Assembly: GCA_024235835.1 (NCBI GenBank)
Contig: JACKLQ010000002.1
Location: 248,001 to 312,000 of the forward strand
Length of the DNA: 64,000 nt
Source of the DNA: Thiobacillus sp.
GTDB lineage: Bacteria; Pseudomonadota; Gammaproteobacteria; Burkholderiales; Thiobacillaceae
Reading direction: 5' to 3'
The translations under genes and the position numbers were made by a program. Each line of letters starts with the position of its first letter. The stretch's first letter is position 1. The notes under the pieces are model-generated. The model saw only the letters and a list, made by a program, of their open reading frames with translations, searched no databases and was not told the origin of the DNA. This document shows, one piece after another, positions 26,490 through 36,316 of the stretch.

Positions 26490-27032
26490 TTACTGGCTCC
26501 CCAACTCGCCGTAGGGAAACCAGCCCGTGTCGCCCGGTTCCTTGATCTGGTTAAGTTCGATCCACAAGTTGTCTGGACCCGCCATGATCGCCACGTCTAT
26601 CTTGAATTCGCCTGCGGCAATCCGCTCGGTCGTGAGTGGCGCAGCGACAAAGTCCGTTTCAAGAAACTTCCGTCCATCCCCCTGCTTGGACTGCTGAAGC
26701 TGACGGACAATATCTGGCGTCAAGACAAACCTGGCGCCCCGCGCTTCCAATTGGCGAATGGCAGCTTCCAGGTCACGCACCCGAAAGCCCAGGTGGTTTC
26801 TGAACATGAATTCCTGGCCAGGGCCCGGCGGTGGAACGAAGTCCGGATCTTCCCTGAAGGCAAAGGTAATGCCGCAGGCGATCATCCGGCTGTATGGCTG
26901 GCTCATCATCCTGCCCCGGAAAATCACTTTGCCATCGAACATTTCCTGCCAGAAAGTCTCCATGGCCAGCAGATTTGAACAGGCCATGGAAATTTCCATG
27001 AATGGAAAGGTTTCAGCTTGGTCAGCACTCAT
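26490..27032 (-). CDS. VOC-superfamily (glyoxalase-like) protein
   Basis: A 180-residue vicinal-oxygen-chelate fold protein. It begins MSADQAETFPFMEISMACSN, then ETFWQEMFDGKVIFRG, a typical VOC first module, with NHLGFRVRDLEAAIRQLEARGA as the second module. Putative metal ligands include the His in NHLGF and the Glu in LWIELNQI. The start at 27032 follows a strong AAAGGGGAG site. The substrate is unknown. It diverges from the Anbu gene across 243 bp that contain no recognisable gene and presumably both promoters. Confidence 0.8.
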   Translation of the reverse strand: MSADQAETFPFMEISMACSNLLAMETFWQEMFDGKVIFRGRMMSQPYSRMIACGITFAFREDPDFVPPPGPGQEFMFRNHLGFRVRDLEAAIRQLEARGARFVLTPDIVRQLQQSKQGDGRKFLETDFVAAPLTTERIAAGEFKIDVAIMAGPDNLWIELNQIKEPGDTGWFPYGELGSQ

Positions 27033-27275
27033 GTCACTCCCCTTTGATCCTGGCGCCCTGGTTACACCTTGTTCAGTCATGGCAGGAAACATATACAAAA
27101 CCTTGTTGTTAGAACAGAGCGGGATATGGAAAAACATGGCCCTATGCACGCACAAACCTTTCGGGTAGCAACCCTCCTGTCCTTCCGTAACACCCTCGGC
27201 AACCTTCCCATGGGGGAGCTGCCAACTCCATGATGTAAGATCCGAAAAAAATGATTGCCTATCGAGGCTGGAACA

Positions 27276-28061
27276 GTGACATATTGTGTAGCCATCAACG
27301 TCAACGAAGGCCTGGTTTTCTGCTCCGACTCCCGCACCAACGCGGGCACGGACTGCGTCAGCGTCTATTCCAAGATGCACAGTTTCGTCTGGCCCGGCGA
27401 ACGGGTGTTCGTGCTGCTTTCCGCCGGCAATCTGGCCACCACCCAGGCGGTGGTGAAGAAGCTCAACGACGACATCAAGTCCGGCCTGGTGCCCAACCTG
27501 CTTTCGGTGGGTTCCATGCACGAGGCGGCCGACTACATCGGCATTGCCAGCACCCACGTCCAGCGCACCCACGCCAGCCGGGATCTCGCCAACACCAGTT
27601 TCGAGGCCACCTTCATCTTCGGCGGCCAGATCGGTGAACAGCCACCGGAAATCTTCATGGTGTATCCCCAGGGCAACTATATCCACGAGTCGAACGAGCA
27701 TCCCTTCCTGCAGATCGGCGAGACCAAGTACGGCAAGCCCATACTGGACCGGGTGATCAAGCGAGACACTTTTCTTGAACGCTGCGCCCGCTGCGCCCTG
27801 GTGTCCATGAACTCCACCATCCGCAGCAACGTCACCGTGGGTCCCCCCGTGGAACTGCTCATCTATGAACGGGACAGCCTGAGCGAAGGCCGCAAGCTGG
27901 TGCTGACGGAGGATGATCCCTTCGCCAAGTCCTTGGCCGAGAAGTGGAACGAGGGGCTGCTGCTGGCCCTGACCAGCCTGCCCCGTTTCGAGTGGGAGAA
28001 AAGCGAAGGCCAGGACGCGGCGGAAGAATCCCGGGTCTTCCCCTTCCCGGCCCAATCCTGA
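27276..28061 (+). CDS. anbu: Anbu (betaproteobacterial proteasome homologue, HslV-like)
   Basis: A 261-residue Ntn-hydrolase of the Anbu/BPH family, self-assembling proteasome-like rings or helices of unresolved physiological role. The GTG start at 27276 exposes Thr as residue 2 (GTG-T-Y-C-V-A), the N-terminal nucleophile after Met removal, and it is preceded by GAGG. Hallmarks are EGLVFCSDSRTNAG (residues ~11-24), VFVLLSAGNLATTQAVV, and FLQIGETKYGKPILDR. Anbu genes typically neighbour transglutaminase, alpha-E and circularly permuted ATP-grasp genes. All three types occur within the next 14 kb. Confidence 0.94.
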   Translation: MTYCVAINVNEGLVFCSDSRTNAGTDCVSVYSKMHSFVWPGERVFVLLSAGNLATTQAVVKKLNDDIKSGLVPNLLSVGSMHEAADYIGIASTHVQRTHASRDLANTSFEATFIFGGQIGEQPPEIFMVYPQGNYIHESNEHPFLQIGETKYGKPILDRVIKRDTFLERCARCALVSMNSTIRSNVTVGPPVELLIYERDSLSEGRKLVLTEDDPFAKSLAEKWNEGLLLALTSLPRFEWEKSEGQDAAEESRVFPFPAQS

Positions 28062-28070
28062 GCACCCGGC

Positions 28071-31000
28071 TCAGGAATCCGTGCCGCCTGTCTTCAGGAT
28101 TTCCTCCAGCCAGCCCTCCCCGGGCAGGGGATGGCCGTAGAGGTAGCCTTGCAGCTGCTCGCAGCCATGGCCGATGAGGAAGTCGGCCTGGGCCCTGGTC
28201 TCCACCCCTTCAGCCACCACATGCAGGTGCAGGTTCTCCGCCACGGAAAGGATGGTACGGACCAGGGCGGCGTCGTTGGGGTCGTCCGGCACATCCCGCA
28301 CGAAGCTGCGGTCGATCTTGATCTCATGGATGGGAAGCCGCTTCAGGTAGGACAGGCTGGAATAACCCGTGCCGAAATCGTCGATGGAAAAGCGAAGACC
28401 CATGTCCGCCAACTCCATCATGGGGGCCACCGGATCTTGGGCGTGCTCCATGAGCAGCCCCTCCGTGACTTCCAGGGTCAGGCGGGTGGGGTCGGCGCCG
28501 GTATCCGCCAGGACGGCCCTTACACGCTGCACGAAATCAGGCTGCCGGAACTGGCGCGGGCTAACGTTGACCGCGATGCGCATGGGCAAGTCCGCCGCTT
28601 CCAGCCGGGCGATGGCGCGACAGGCCTCGCGCAGCACCCATTCCCCCAGGGGCACGATGAGGCCCGAGTCTTCCGCCACGGGGATGAAGCTGGATGGGGG
28701 CACCTGGCCACGCCCGGGGTGTGACCAGCGCAGCAGTGCTTCTGCGCCGGTGGGATTTCCGGCGCGGTCCACCTGGGTCTGCAGATACATTTCCAGGCTT
28801 CCCGCCGTCACGGCCTCCCGCAGGTCCCTTTCCAGGGCATATCGGTTCGCCACGGCCTCCTGCATGGCCGGTTCGAAGTAGCGCACGGCGTTGCGGCCTG
28901 CCTCCTTGGCGCGATACATGGCGGTATCCGCCTCCCGCAGAAGGTCGTCGACGGTTTCGGTCCCTTTGGGAAACACCGTGATGCCTATGCTGGCCCCGCT
29001 GCTGTAGCTCTGGCCATCGATCTCGAAGGGGCTTTCCAGGGTGGCGCGCACCTTGTCGGCGACGCTGCGGGCCAGGCGCGCCGCATCGTCCTGGTTCGCC
29101 GCCAGGTTCACCAGCAGAATGACGAACTCGTCGCCCCCAAGACGAGCCACGCTGTCCTCTTCCCGAAGATAGTGGGTGAGTCGGTCCGCCACCTGGCGCA
29201 GGAGCTGGTCGCCCACCGAGTGGCCCCGGGCGTCATTCACCTGCTTGAACTGGTCCAGGTCCACGAACAGCACCGCACCCATCTGGTGGGTTCGGCGGGC
29301 GGCGGCCAGGGCCTGGACCAGCCTGTCCATGAACAGACGACGGTTGGGCAGGCCGGTGAGGGCGTCGAAGAAGGCCAAGCGGTGGACGGTTTCCTCGCTG
29401 ACCTTGCGCGGGGTGATATCCCGCACCAGGGCGATCACCCCGTCGCCGTGGCCCAGGGTATTGAGGCGTGCCTCGAACCAGCGCATGCCGTCTTCCATGG
29501 GCAGGAAGTATTCATAACTTGTGGGAAGTCCGGTTTGACGCAGCTCCGCCAGGGCAACACGATGGCGATCCACCATTTCCGCGGGCATCAGCGTGTGCAG
29601 ATCCCTGCCCAGGAAATGGGTGGGAGATAGAAACAATTCGCTGTCGTCCCGGGCACGATAGTCCAGGATGGTCATGCCGTCGCCCGACAGGCGGAAGAAC
29701 AGGTCCGGCAGGGCGTGGAACAGGGCTTCCAGTTCGGCCCGGCCCCGCAGGGCCTCCGCCTCAAGATCCATACGCTCGGTCACGTCCAGGCAATGGCCCA
29801 CGTATCCGATGAACTGGCCCTGGCTGTCGAAACGAGGCGTGCCTTCGTCCAGTATCCACCGGTACTCGCCATCATGGCGACGCAGGCGGTATGTCATGTT
29901 GAAAGGCTGACGCTGGTCGAAGGCTTTTAGATAGGTCTCCATGCAACGTTGCAGGTCGTCCGGATGCACGCCTTCGGCCCAGCCGTCACCGAGTTCCTGC
30001 TGCAGGCTGCGGCCCGTGAAGCACAACCAGGTCTCGTTGAAATAGTCGCAACCCTTGTCCAGGCCGGCAGTCCAGATGAGAGCCTGGCCGGCGTTGGCCA
30101 GGGTGCGGAAGTGCTGCTCACTCTCCTCCAGGGCATGGCGCAGGGCATAGGCCTCGGACACGTCCCGGAACACCATGACCACCCCCAGGAGACCTCCATC
30201 CCGGTGGCGGATGGGGGCCGCGCTGTCGGCGATGTGGTAACGCGTTCCATCCCTGCTCACCAGCACCGTATGGTTGGCCAGACCCACCACCAGGCCATCC
30301 CGGATGACCCTTTCCACGGGGATCTCGGCGGGAGCGCCGGTCTGGGCGTTCTCGATGGGAAACACCATCTCCACCGGTTTTCCCAAGGCCTGTTCCCGGG
30401 ACCACCCCGTCAACACCTCGGCCACCGGGTTCATCAAGGTCACGCGCCCCTCCAGGTCCGTGGCGATGAGGGCGTCGCCGATGGACTGCAGGGTGATGGC
30501 CAGGCGCTCCTCGCTGGCTTCCAGATCCCTGCGGGCGTCGGTCACCGCCTTGGCCATGGCGTTGAAGGATTGGGCCAGGCCCGCCAGTTCCGACGGGCCC
30601 GACTCCGGAACACGGACCCCGTCTTCGCCCTGGGACAGGCGGCGACTGGCGGCTTCCACCCGGGCCAGATGGCGCACCACGTGGCGGGAAATGAGCCGGT
30701 AAAGCAGGAAGGTCAGGAACAGGATTCCAAGCAGTTCAGGAATCCTGTCCCGGATCACGATGCGCAGAATCTCCGCCCGGTCGGCCCTCAGATCGTAGGA
30801 CAGATAGACGGCACCCCGGTCATGGCCGCGGAGCACCCCCTGGTCCGCCGCTCTGGCATGGGAAAGAAGAACGTCCATGCCCTCCCCCCCCGGTACCACC
30901 AGGTATTCCGGCTGGGAATTGCCCAATGCCTGCTCCAGCCGGCCCATATCCAGTGACGGGACCACGTCGCCGGCCATGCGCCCGACCCATTCCTTGCGCT

Positions 31001-31295
31001 GGGCCACCAGGATGCGCCCGGATGGGTCCAGCAACAGGGCGTGACGGACACGTGCGTCCGCGCCCGCCAGGGAAAGCTCCGTGGCAACCCGGCCCCGGCC
31101 CAGGGTGCCTTCATCGGCTGCCAACCGCGCAAGACGGTGGGCTTCGGTCAGCAGGCTCTGGCGTGCTTCCGTGAGCAGGACGCCCTGGTGGTTCCAATAC
31201 GCATTCACCAGGGACAGGGCCATGATGGCCAGCATCAGGGTCAACAGCCCCACCGGCAGTGCCCAGCGCAGGGAGTATCCGGCCGATGTCCTCAT
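28071..31295 (-). CDS. Membrane PAS-GGDEF-EAL signalling protein
   Basis: A 1074-residue c-di-GMP turnover enzyme. It has TM1 at residues ~11-31, a periplasmic sensor region, TM2 at ~190-208, HAMP, three PAS-like modules, then a GGDEF domain with intact RLGGDEFVILL and an EAL domain with intact GAEALLRW, DDFGTGYSSLSYLKRLP and KIDRSFV. Both diguanylate cyclase and phosphodiesterase sites look catalytically competent. The ATG at 31295 overlaps the stop of the upstream binding-protein gene (ATGA), so the two are translationally coupled and the binding protein probably feeds the periplasmic sensor. Confidence 0.93.
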   Translation of the reverse strand: MRTSAGYSLRWALPVGLLTLMLAIMALSLVNAYWNHQGVLLTEARQSLLTEAHRLARLAADEGTLGRGRVATELSLAGADARVRHALLLDPSGRILVAQRKEWVGRMAGDVVPSLDMGRLEQALGNSQPEYLVVPGGEGMDVLLSHARAADQGVLRGHDRGAVYLSYDLRADRAEILRIVIRDRIPELLGILFLTFLLYRLISRHVVRHLARVEAASRRLSQGEDGVRVPESGPSELAGLAQSFNAMAKAVTDARRDLEASEERLAITLQSIGDALIATDLEGRVTLMNPVAEVLTGWSREQALGKPVEMVFPIENAQTGAPAEIPVERVIRDGLVVGLANHTVLVSRDGTRYHIADSAAPIRHRDGGLLGVVMVFRDVSEAYALRHALEESEQHFRTLANAGQALIWTAGLDKGCDYFNETWLCFTGRSLQQELGDGWAEGVHPDDLQRCMETYLKAFDQRQPFNMTYRLRRHDGEYRWILDEGTPRFDSQGQFIGYVGHCLDVTERMDLEAEALRGRAELEALFHALPDLFFRLSGDGMTILDYRARDDSELFLSPTHFLGRDLHTLMPAEMVDRHRVALAELRQTGLPTSYEYFLPMEDGMRWFEARLNTLGHGDGVIALVRDITPRKVSEETVHRLAFFDALTGLPNRRLFMDRLVQALAAARRTHQMGAVLFVDLDQFKQVNDARGHSVGDQLLRQVADRLTHYLREEDSVARLGGDEFVILLVNLAANQDDAARLARSVADKVRATLESPFEIDGQSYSSGASIGITVFPKGTETVDDLLREADTAMYRAKEAGRNAVRYFEPAMQEAVANRYALERDLREAVTAGSLEMYLQTQVDRAGNPTGAEALLRWSHPGRGQVPPSSFIPVAEDSGLIVPLGEWVLREACRAIARLEAADLPMRIAVNVSPRQFRQPDFVQRVRAVLADTGADPTRLTLEVTEGLLMEHAQDPVAPMMELADMGLRFSIDDFGTGYSSLSYLKRLPIHEIKIDRSFVRDVPDDPNDAALVRTILSVAENLHLHVVAEGVETRAQADFLIGHGCEQLQGYLYGHPLPGEGWLEEILKTGGTDS

Positions 31296-32263
31296 GGGCC
31301 TGCCGGCAGGAAGCGTGGTTCGGACAGGCCGTCCAGGCTGACTGGCCGGACCAGCAAATGGGCCGCGCGCATGACCTGCTCCAGGGTCGCGGCACTCTGG
31401 TCCAGGCGGCAATGGTCCCCCTCCAGCCACCCGTGGTTTTCGGCCAGGTCCGGCAAATGCAGCCCCTTCAGGGACGACATCACCGCGTCGGGCGCCAGCC
31501 CCAGCCGCGCAGTCATGCGACGCGCGGCATCGTCCGGCCGTTGGTGCAGGTACCCGAGGGCCTGGAAATAGGCCGCCAGCAAACCGGCCAGGGCCTGGGG
31601 CGAAGCCTCCAGGGCCTCGGCGCGCACCGCCAGCACATCCACGATGCGGCCGGGAACGGCCTTGCTGTCGAACAGCCGCCTGGCCCCTGCCTGCAGCAAG
31701 CGCGTGGCCATGGGCTCGAAGGTCACCACCGCGTCCACCTGGCCACTGGCGTAGGCGGAATAATGCTGGTCCGCGGTGAGAGATAACAGTTCTACCGAGG
31801 AGGGAGCCAGGCCCGCAGCATGCAGTACCTCGCTGAGCATCAGAGCGCCCACAGCGGTGGATTCCACGCCCACGCGCTTGCCGGCCAGTTCCTGCAGTGT
31901 ACCGATGCCGGCATGGGCCATCAGCACGTCAGCCCCGGCGGACACGTCGAACACCAGCACGACCTTCAGGTCCAGACCCTCGGCCCGGGAGGACAGAACT
32001 TCATCCAGGGTCAGGGCGGCACCCTCCACGTTGCCCGCGGAGAGGGCCTGCAGGCTGTAGCTGGCGGAGGGCATCTCCACCAGACGGGCACGTTCTTCGT
32101 CCAGGTAGCCAAGTTCACGCGCCAGGAAGAGGGGCTGGTATCCCAGCCAATCATGGCTGGCGATGCGCAGCAAGGGCTCCCGGCCGGAACAACCGGACAG
32201 GCAGGTCAATGCCACTCCTCCGGAGGCAATCAGGAATTGGCGTCTCGATGAATTGGCAGGCAT
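31292..32263 (-). CDS. Periplasmic substrate-binding lipoprotein (NMT1/SsuA-like) paired with the GGDEF-EAL sensor
   Basis: A 323-residue solute-binding protein. The signal peptide (RRQFLIASGGVALTCLSGC) has both a twin-arginine-like start and a lipobox cysteine. The mature part resembles the NMT1/SsuA/TauA type: IASHDWLGYQPLFLARELGYLDE, then SAGNVEGAALTLDEVLSS, GKRVGVESTAVGALML and VDAVVTFEPMATRL. There is no ABC permease or ATPase beside it. The only partner is the GGDEF-EAL gene, which its stop codon overlaps, so a sensory rather than transport role is inferred. The ligand is unknown. Confidence 0.85.
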   Translation of the reverse strand: MPANSSRRQFLIASGGVALTCLSGCSGREPLLRIASHDWLGYQPLFLARELGYLDEERARLVEMPSASYSLQALSAGNVEGAALTLDEVLSSRAEGLDLKVVLVFDVSAGADVLMAHAGIGTLQELAGKRVGVESTAVGALMLSEVLHAAGLAPSSVELLSLTADQHYSAYASGQVDAVVTFEPMATRLLQAGARRLFDSKAVPGRIVDVLAVRAEALEASPQALAGLLAAYFQALGYLHQRPDDAARRMTARLGLAPDAVMSSLKGLHLPDLAENHGWLEGDHCRLDQSAATLEQVMRAAHLLVRPVSLDGLSEPRFLPAGP

Positions 32264-32409
32264 GGATCTGGATTATTTTTTCGCCCGGATTATGCACGAT
32301 ACGTGTCGTTTACCTACCTTGAACATGGGAAAACCGCCATGTCCGGCCCACGCCTGGGCCGCCATGATCATTGCTCGATATCTGGCACCCACCCCACGGC
32401 ATAGACCGC

Positions 32410-35400
32410 ATGTCCATCCACGTCGCCATCCGGCATACCACCCAGTACCGCTTTGCGCGGCCGGTCAACCTGAGCCCCCACGTCATCCGCTTGAGGCCCG
32501 CCGTCCACAGCCGCACGCCCATCCAGTCCTACAGCCTCAAGGTCCTGCCCCAGAAGCATTTCATCAACTGGCAGCAGGACCCCTTCGGCAACTGGCTGGC
32601 GCGCCTGGTCTTCCCGGACAAGACACGGGAGTTGAAGGTGGACGTGGAGGTCATCGCCGACCTGACGGTGATCAACCCCTTCGACTTCTTCGTCGAGGAG
32701 TATGCCGAGCACTGGCCCTTCACCTATCCCGATGCACTGAAACAGGAACTGGCGCCCTATCTTGAAGCGCACGAGAACGGCCCCCTGCTGGACGTCTACC
32801 TGGCGGGCATCCCCCGGCAGCGCAAGCACATCGTCGATTTCCTCGTGGAACTGAACCAGATGCTGCAGAAGGCCATCGCCTACACAATCCGCCTGGACCC
32901 GGGGGTGCAGACCTGCGAGGAGACCCTGGACAAGGCCCTGGGCTCCTGCCGGGACACGGGCTGGCTGCTGGTACAGATCCTGCGCCACCTGGGCCTGGCC
33001 GCCCGCTTCGTATCCGGCTACCTGGTGCAGCTCACGCCGGACGAGGAATCCCTGGACGGCCCCTCGGGCACGGACCACGACTTTACCGACCTCCACGCCT
33101 GGGCCGAGGTCTACGTGCCCGGCGCGGGCTGGATCGGCCTGGACCCCACCTCCGGCCTGTTCGCCGGCGAAGGCCACATCCCCCTGGCCTGTACCCCCCA
33201 TCCCTCCAGCGCCGCTCCCATAGACGGCCTTTCCGACAAATGCGAGGTGAAATTCAGCTACAGCAACACCGTCACCCGCTTCCGGGAGGATCCCCGGGTC
33301 ACCAAACCCTACAGCGACGAGGAATGGACCCACATCCAGGCCCTGGGCCGGATGGTGGACCAGCGCCTGGAGGAGATGGACGTGCGCCTCACCCAGGGGG
33401 GCGAGCCCACCTTCGTGTCCATCGACGACATGAACGCGCCGGAATGGACCACGGCCGCCCTGGGGGAGCACAAGCGGGAGCGGGCCGAGGTACTGGTGCG
33501 CCGCCTCAAGGACCATTTCGCCCCCGGCGCCCTGCTGCACACGGCCCAGGGCAAGTGGTATCCGGGCGAACCCCTGCCCCGCTGGGCCCTGGGGGTGTTC
33601 TGGCGCAAGGACGGGGTGCCGGTGTGGAAGAATGAACGCCTGCTGGCCGAGGCCTGGCGCAACTACGGCCACGGTGTGAAGGAGGCCAAGCTGTTCGCCG
33701 ACACCCTGGCCCGCACCCTGGGCCTGTTTCCCCACTACGTCCAGCCGGCCTTTGAAGATGCCGCCCACTACCTGATCAAGGAGGCGGAGGTCCCCGCCAA
33801 CCTGGATCCGTCCAAGGCCAAGCTCAAGGATGGCCTGGGGCGGCGAAACCTGGCGAACAAGCTCTCGCAGGGCCTGGATACCCCGACGGGATATGTCCTG
33901 CCCCTGGCCTGGGACGGAAACAAAGGGAGTTGGTATTCGGCCCCCTGGCTGTTCCGCCGTGAGCGCCTGTATCTGGTTCCCGGCGACTCTCCCCTGGGTC
34001 TGCGCCTGCCCCTCGAATCCCTGCCCTGGGTGGCGGAGGAGGAACGGGATGTTGAAGCGGAAGCGGACCCCTTCGCGCCGACTCCGCCCCTGCCTGACTA
34101 TCAGGGCGAAGTGGCGGCCCGCTACAGCAAGATCCAGCCCGAACCCCAGTGGCATCCAGAGGTGAAGCAGCAGCCCCCGGCCGACCGCCAGCGCACAAAG
34201 GTGGAAGTGCCCCACACCGCCGTATGCGTGGAGGCCCGGGGCGGCTGCCTGCACGTGTTCATCCCGCCCCTGTACCGGCTGGAACACGCCCTGGACCTCA
34301 TCGCCGCCATCGAGCACACCGCCGACGCCCTGAACCTGCCCGTGGCCGTGGAAGGCTATCCTCCGCCCAGCGATGGCCGTCTGGAAAAGCTGCTGGTGAC
34401 CCCGGACCCGGGCGTCATCGAGGTGAACATCCACCCCGCCCGCACCTGGGACGAACTGGTGGCCCGCACCACCGTGCTGTATGAAGAAGCGCGCCAATCC
34501 CGCCTGGGTACCGAAAAATTCATGCTGGACGGCCGCCATACCGGCACCGGCGGCGGCAACCACATCACCCTGGGCGCCGCCAGTCCGGCGGACAGCCCCT
34601 TCCTGCGGCGCCCCGACCTGCTGCAAAGCCTGGTCACCTACTGGCAGCACCATCCCAGCCTGTCCTATCTGTTCTCCGGCCTGTTCGTGGGCCCCACCAG
34701 CCAGGCCCCCCGGGCGGACGAAGGCCGGCCGGAAGCCTTGTACGAACTGGAAATAGCCTTCGGCCAAGTGCCCAAAGGCGGCACCGACCAGCCCTGGATC
34801 GCCGACCGGCTGTTCCGCAACCTGCTCACCGACCTCACGGGCAATACCCACCGGGCCGAGTTCTGCATCGACAAGCTGTATTCCCCGGACAGCGCCACGG
34901 GCCGCCTGGGCCTGGTGGAGTTCCGCGCCTTCGAAATGCCGCCCCATGCCCGCATGAGCCTGGCCCAGATGCTGTTGCTGCGGGCCCTGGTGGCCCGTTT
35001 CTGGGCCCAGCCCTACGACAAGCCCCTGGTGCGCTGGGGCACTTCGTTGCACGACCGCTGGATGCTGCCCCACCACCTGTGGGCTGACATAAAGGAGGTG
35101 GTGAAGGAGCTGAACGATGCCGGCTATCCCTTCCAGGCGGAGTGGTTCGGACCCTTCCTGGAATTCCGCTTCCCCCGCTACGGCACCCTGCAATTCGGCG
35201 ACATCGAACTGGAACTGCGGGCCGCCATCGAACCCTGGCAGGTACTGGGGGAGGAGGCCACCAGCCAGGGTACGGCCCGCTACGTGGACTCCTCCGTGGA
35301 GCGCCTGCAGGTAAAGGTCACGGGCATGACCGACGGCCGCTACGTCGTGGCCTGCAACGGCCGCCGGGTGCCCTTGCGCAACACTGGCGCCCATGGGGAA

Positions 35401-35784
35401 TACGTGGCCGGGGTACGCTACCGGGCCTGGCAGCCGCCCTCGGCCCTGCACCCCACCATCGGCGTGCACGCCCCCCTGGTGTTCGATCTGGTGGACACCT
35501 GGAACAACCGCTCCGTGGGGGGCTGCACCTACCACGTCATGCACCCGGGCGGACGCAGCTACGACCACTTCCCGGTCAACGCCTACGAGGCCGAGGCCCG
35601 CCGCCACATCCGCTTCAACCAGTGGGGACATACCCAGGGCAGTTTCACCCCGCCCCCCTGGCTGGACACCCTGTCCCGCTTCCTCCCCGACAACCGCCGT
35701 GTAGGCCCCATGTTGCCCCCCACGGAGGAACCCGCGGGGGAATACCCATGCACTCTCGATCTGCGGGTTACAACAAAAAGTTAA
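32410..35784 (+). CDS. Transglutaminase-like protein with C-terminal DUF2126
   Basis: A 1124-residue protein. The N-terminal ~290 residues form a transglutaminase-like cysteine-peptidase domain with bacterial N-terminal beta module (MSIHVAIRHTTQYRF). The triad is C180 in LGSCRDTGW, H229 in TDLHAWAEVYVPG and D245 in GLDPTSGL. The rest is DUF2126, with conserved VRLTQGGEPTFVSIDD, GKWYPGEPLPRWALG, TGGGNHITLGAA, HRAEFCIDKLYSPD and a C-terminal region ending in NRRVGPMLPPTEEP. This family is a standard Anbu/alpha-E/ATP-grasp neighbour. The start at 32410 matches the family N-terminus though the ribosome-binding site is poor. Confidence 0.93.
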   Translation: MSIHVAIRHTTQYRFARPVNLSPHVIRLRPAVHSRTPIQSYSLKVLPQKHFINWQQDPFGNWLARLVFPDKTRELKVDVEVIADLTVINPFDFFVEEYAEHWPFTYPDALKQELAPYLEAHENGPLLDVYLAGIPRQRKHIVDFLVELNQMLQKAIAYTIRLDPGVQTCEETLDKALGSCRDTGWLLVQILRHLGLAARFVSGYLVQLTPDEESLDGPSGTDHDFTDLHAWAEVYVPGAGWIGLDPTSGLFAGEGHIPLACTPHPSSAAPIDGLSDKCEVKFSYSNTVTRFREDPRVTKPYSDEEWTHIQALGRMVDQRLEEMDVRLTQGGEPTFVSIDDMNAPEWTTAALGEHKRERAEVLVRRLKDHFAPGALLHTAQGKWYPGEPLPRWALGVFWRKDGVPVWKNERLLAEAWRNYGHGVKEAKLFADTLARTLGLFPHYVQPAFEDAAHYLIKEAEVPANLDPSKAKLKDGLGRRNLANKLSQGLDTPTGYVLPLAWDGNKGSWYSAPWLFRRERLYLVPGDSPLGLRLPLESLPWVAEEERDVEAEADPFAPTPPLPDYQGEVAARYSKIQPEPQWHPEVKQQPPADRQRTKVEVPHTAVCVEARGGCLHVFIPPLYRLEHALDLIAAIEHTADALNLPVAVEGYPPPSDGRLEKLLVTPDPGVIEVNIHPARTWDELVARTTVLYEEARQSRLGTEKFMLDGRHTGTGGGNHITLGAASPADSPFLRRPDLLQSLVTYWQHHPSLSYLFSGLFVGPTSQAPRADEGRPEALYELEIAFGQVPKGGTDQPWIADRLFRNLLTDLTGNTHRAEFCIDKLYSPDSATGRLGLVEFRAFEMPPHARMSLAQMLLLRALVARFWAQPYDKPLVRWGTSLHDRWMLPHHLWADIKEVVKELNDAGYPFQAEWFGPFLEFRFPRYGTLQFGDIELELRAAIEPWQVLGEEATSQGTARYVDSSVERLQVKVTGMTDGRYVVACNGRRVPLRNTGAHGEYVAGVRYRAWQPPSALHPTIGVHAPLVFDLVDTWNNRSVGGCTYHVMHPGGRSYDHFPVNAYEAEARRHIRFNQWGHTQGSFTPPPWLDTLSRFLPDNRRVGPMLPPTEEPAGEYPCTLDLRVTTKS

Positions 35785-35902
35785 TGCTTAGTATCAATGT
35801 ACTGTCATAATTCTTCGCTACCCTTCCATTTCCGGTGCGACGACACGCCCCATCATGGAGCATGGAAGAGGCCAATAACGACTATCGATGGATGGAGAAC
35901 AC

Positions 35903-36181
35903 ATGATCACCAAGCAGACCGGCGGGGCACGCCAGCGCCCCCCCATTGTGGAACGCCGCACAAACCTCCAGCAGCGGGAGCGCTTCGAGACCGCCATGGC
36001 CATGCTGAAACCCGTGCTGGAGCGGTCCGCCGCCAACGACACCATGATGTACCTGGTGATGCAGCGCCTGCAGTCCGCCTACCCGGAGCTCAGCGCCGGC
36101 GACGTGGAGGCCCTGCTGTCCAGCGTGATACGGACCCTGAAGAAGAAGGACGCCGGCCCGAAGCTGGTGGTCTCCAACTAA
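35903..36181 (+). CDS. Hypothetical protein, 92 residues
   Basis: A small soluble protein with a basic N-terminus (MITKQTGGARQRPPIVERRTN) and a helical remainder (RFETAMAMLKPVLERSAANDTMM, VMQRLQSAYPELSAGDVEALLSSV). It has no recognised domain. The start at 35903 follows GGAGAACAC. It lies between the transglutaminase and the glutamine amidotransferase on the same strand and could belong to that unit. Confidence 0.7.
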   Translation: MITKQTGGARQRPPIVERRTNLQQRERFETAMAMLKPVLERSAANDTMMYLVMQRLQSAYPELSAGDVEALLSSVIRTLKKKDAGPKLVVSN

Positions 36182-36316
36182 CAGCCCCCCGCCTCGCCAG
36201 GGGGCATGGCTCCCCCGCCACACCCCCGGCACCGCCAGCGCTCCCCCGCACCATAGTGCGGGCCCTTCCAGCCGCAAGGCCGGTACCATGGTCGACGTAA
36301 CCGCATTAATCCGATC

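Noticed and set aside
26490..28055. 521-residue reading of the VOC gene with a long N-terminal extension
   Set aside because: The extension is antisense to the Anbu gene; a strong ribosome-binding site precedes the ATG at 27032.
32368..35631. 1087-codon open frame antisense to the DUF2126 transglutaminase
   Set aside because: Mirror of a strongly conserved gene with Val/Gly/Gln-rich composition and no domain; shadow frame.
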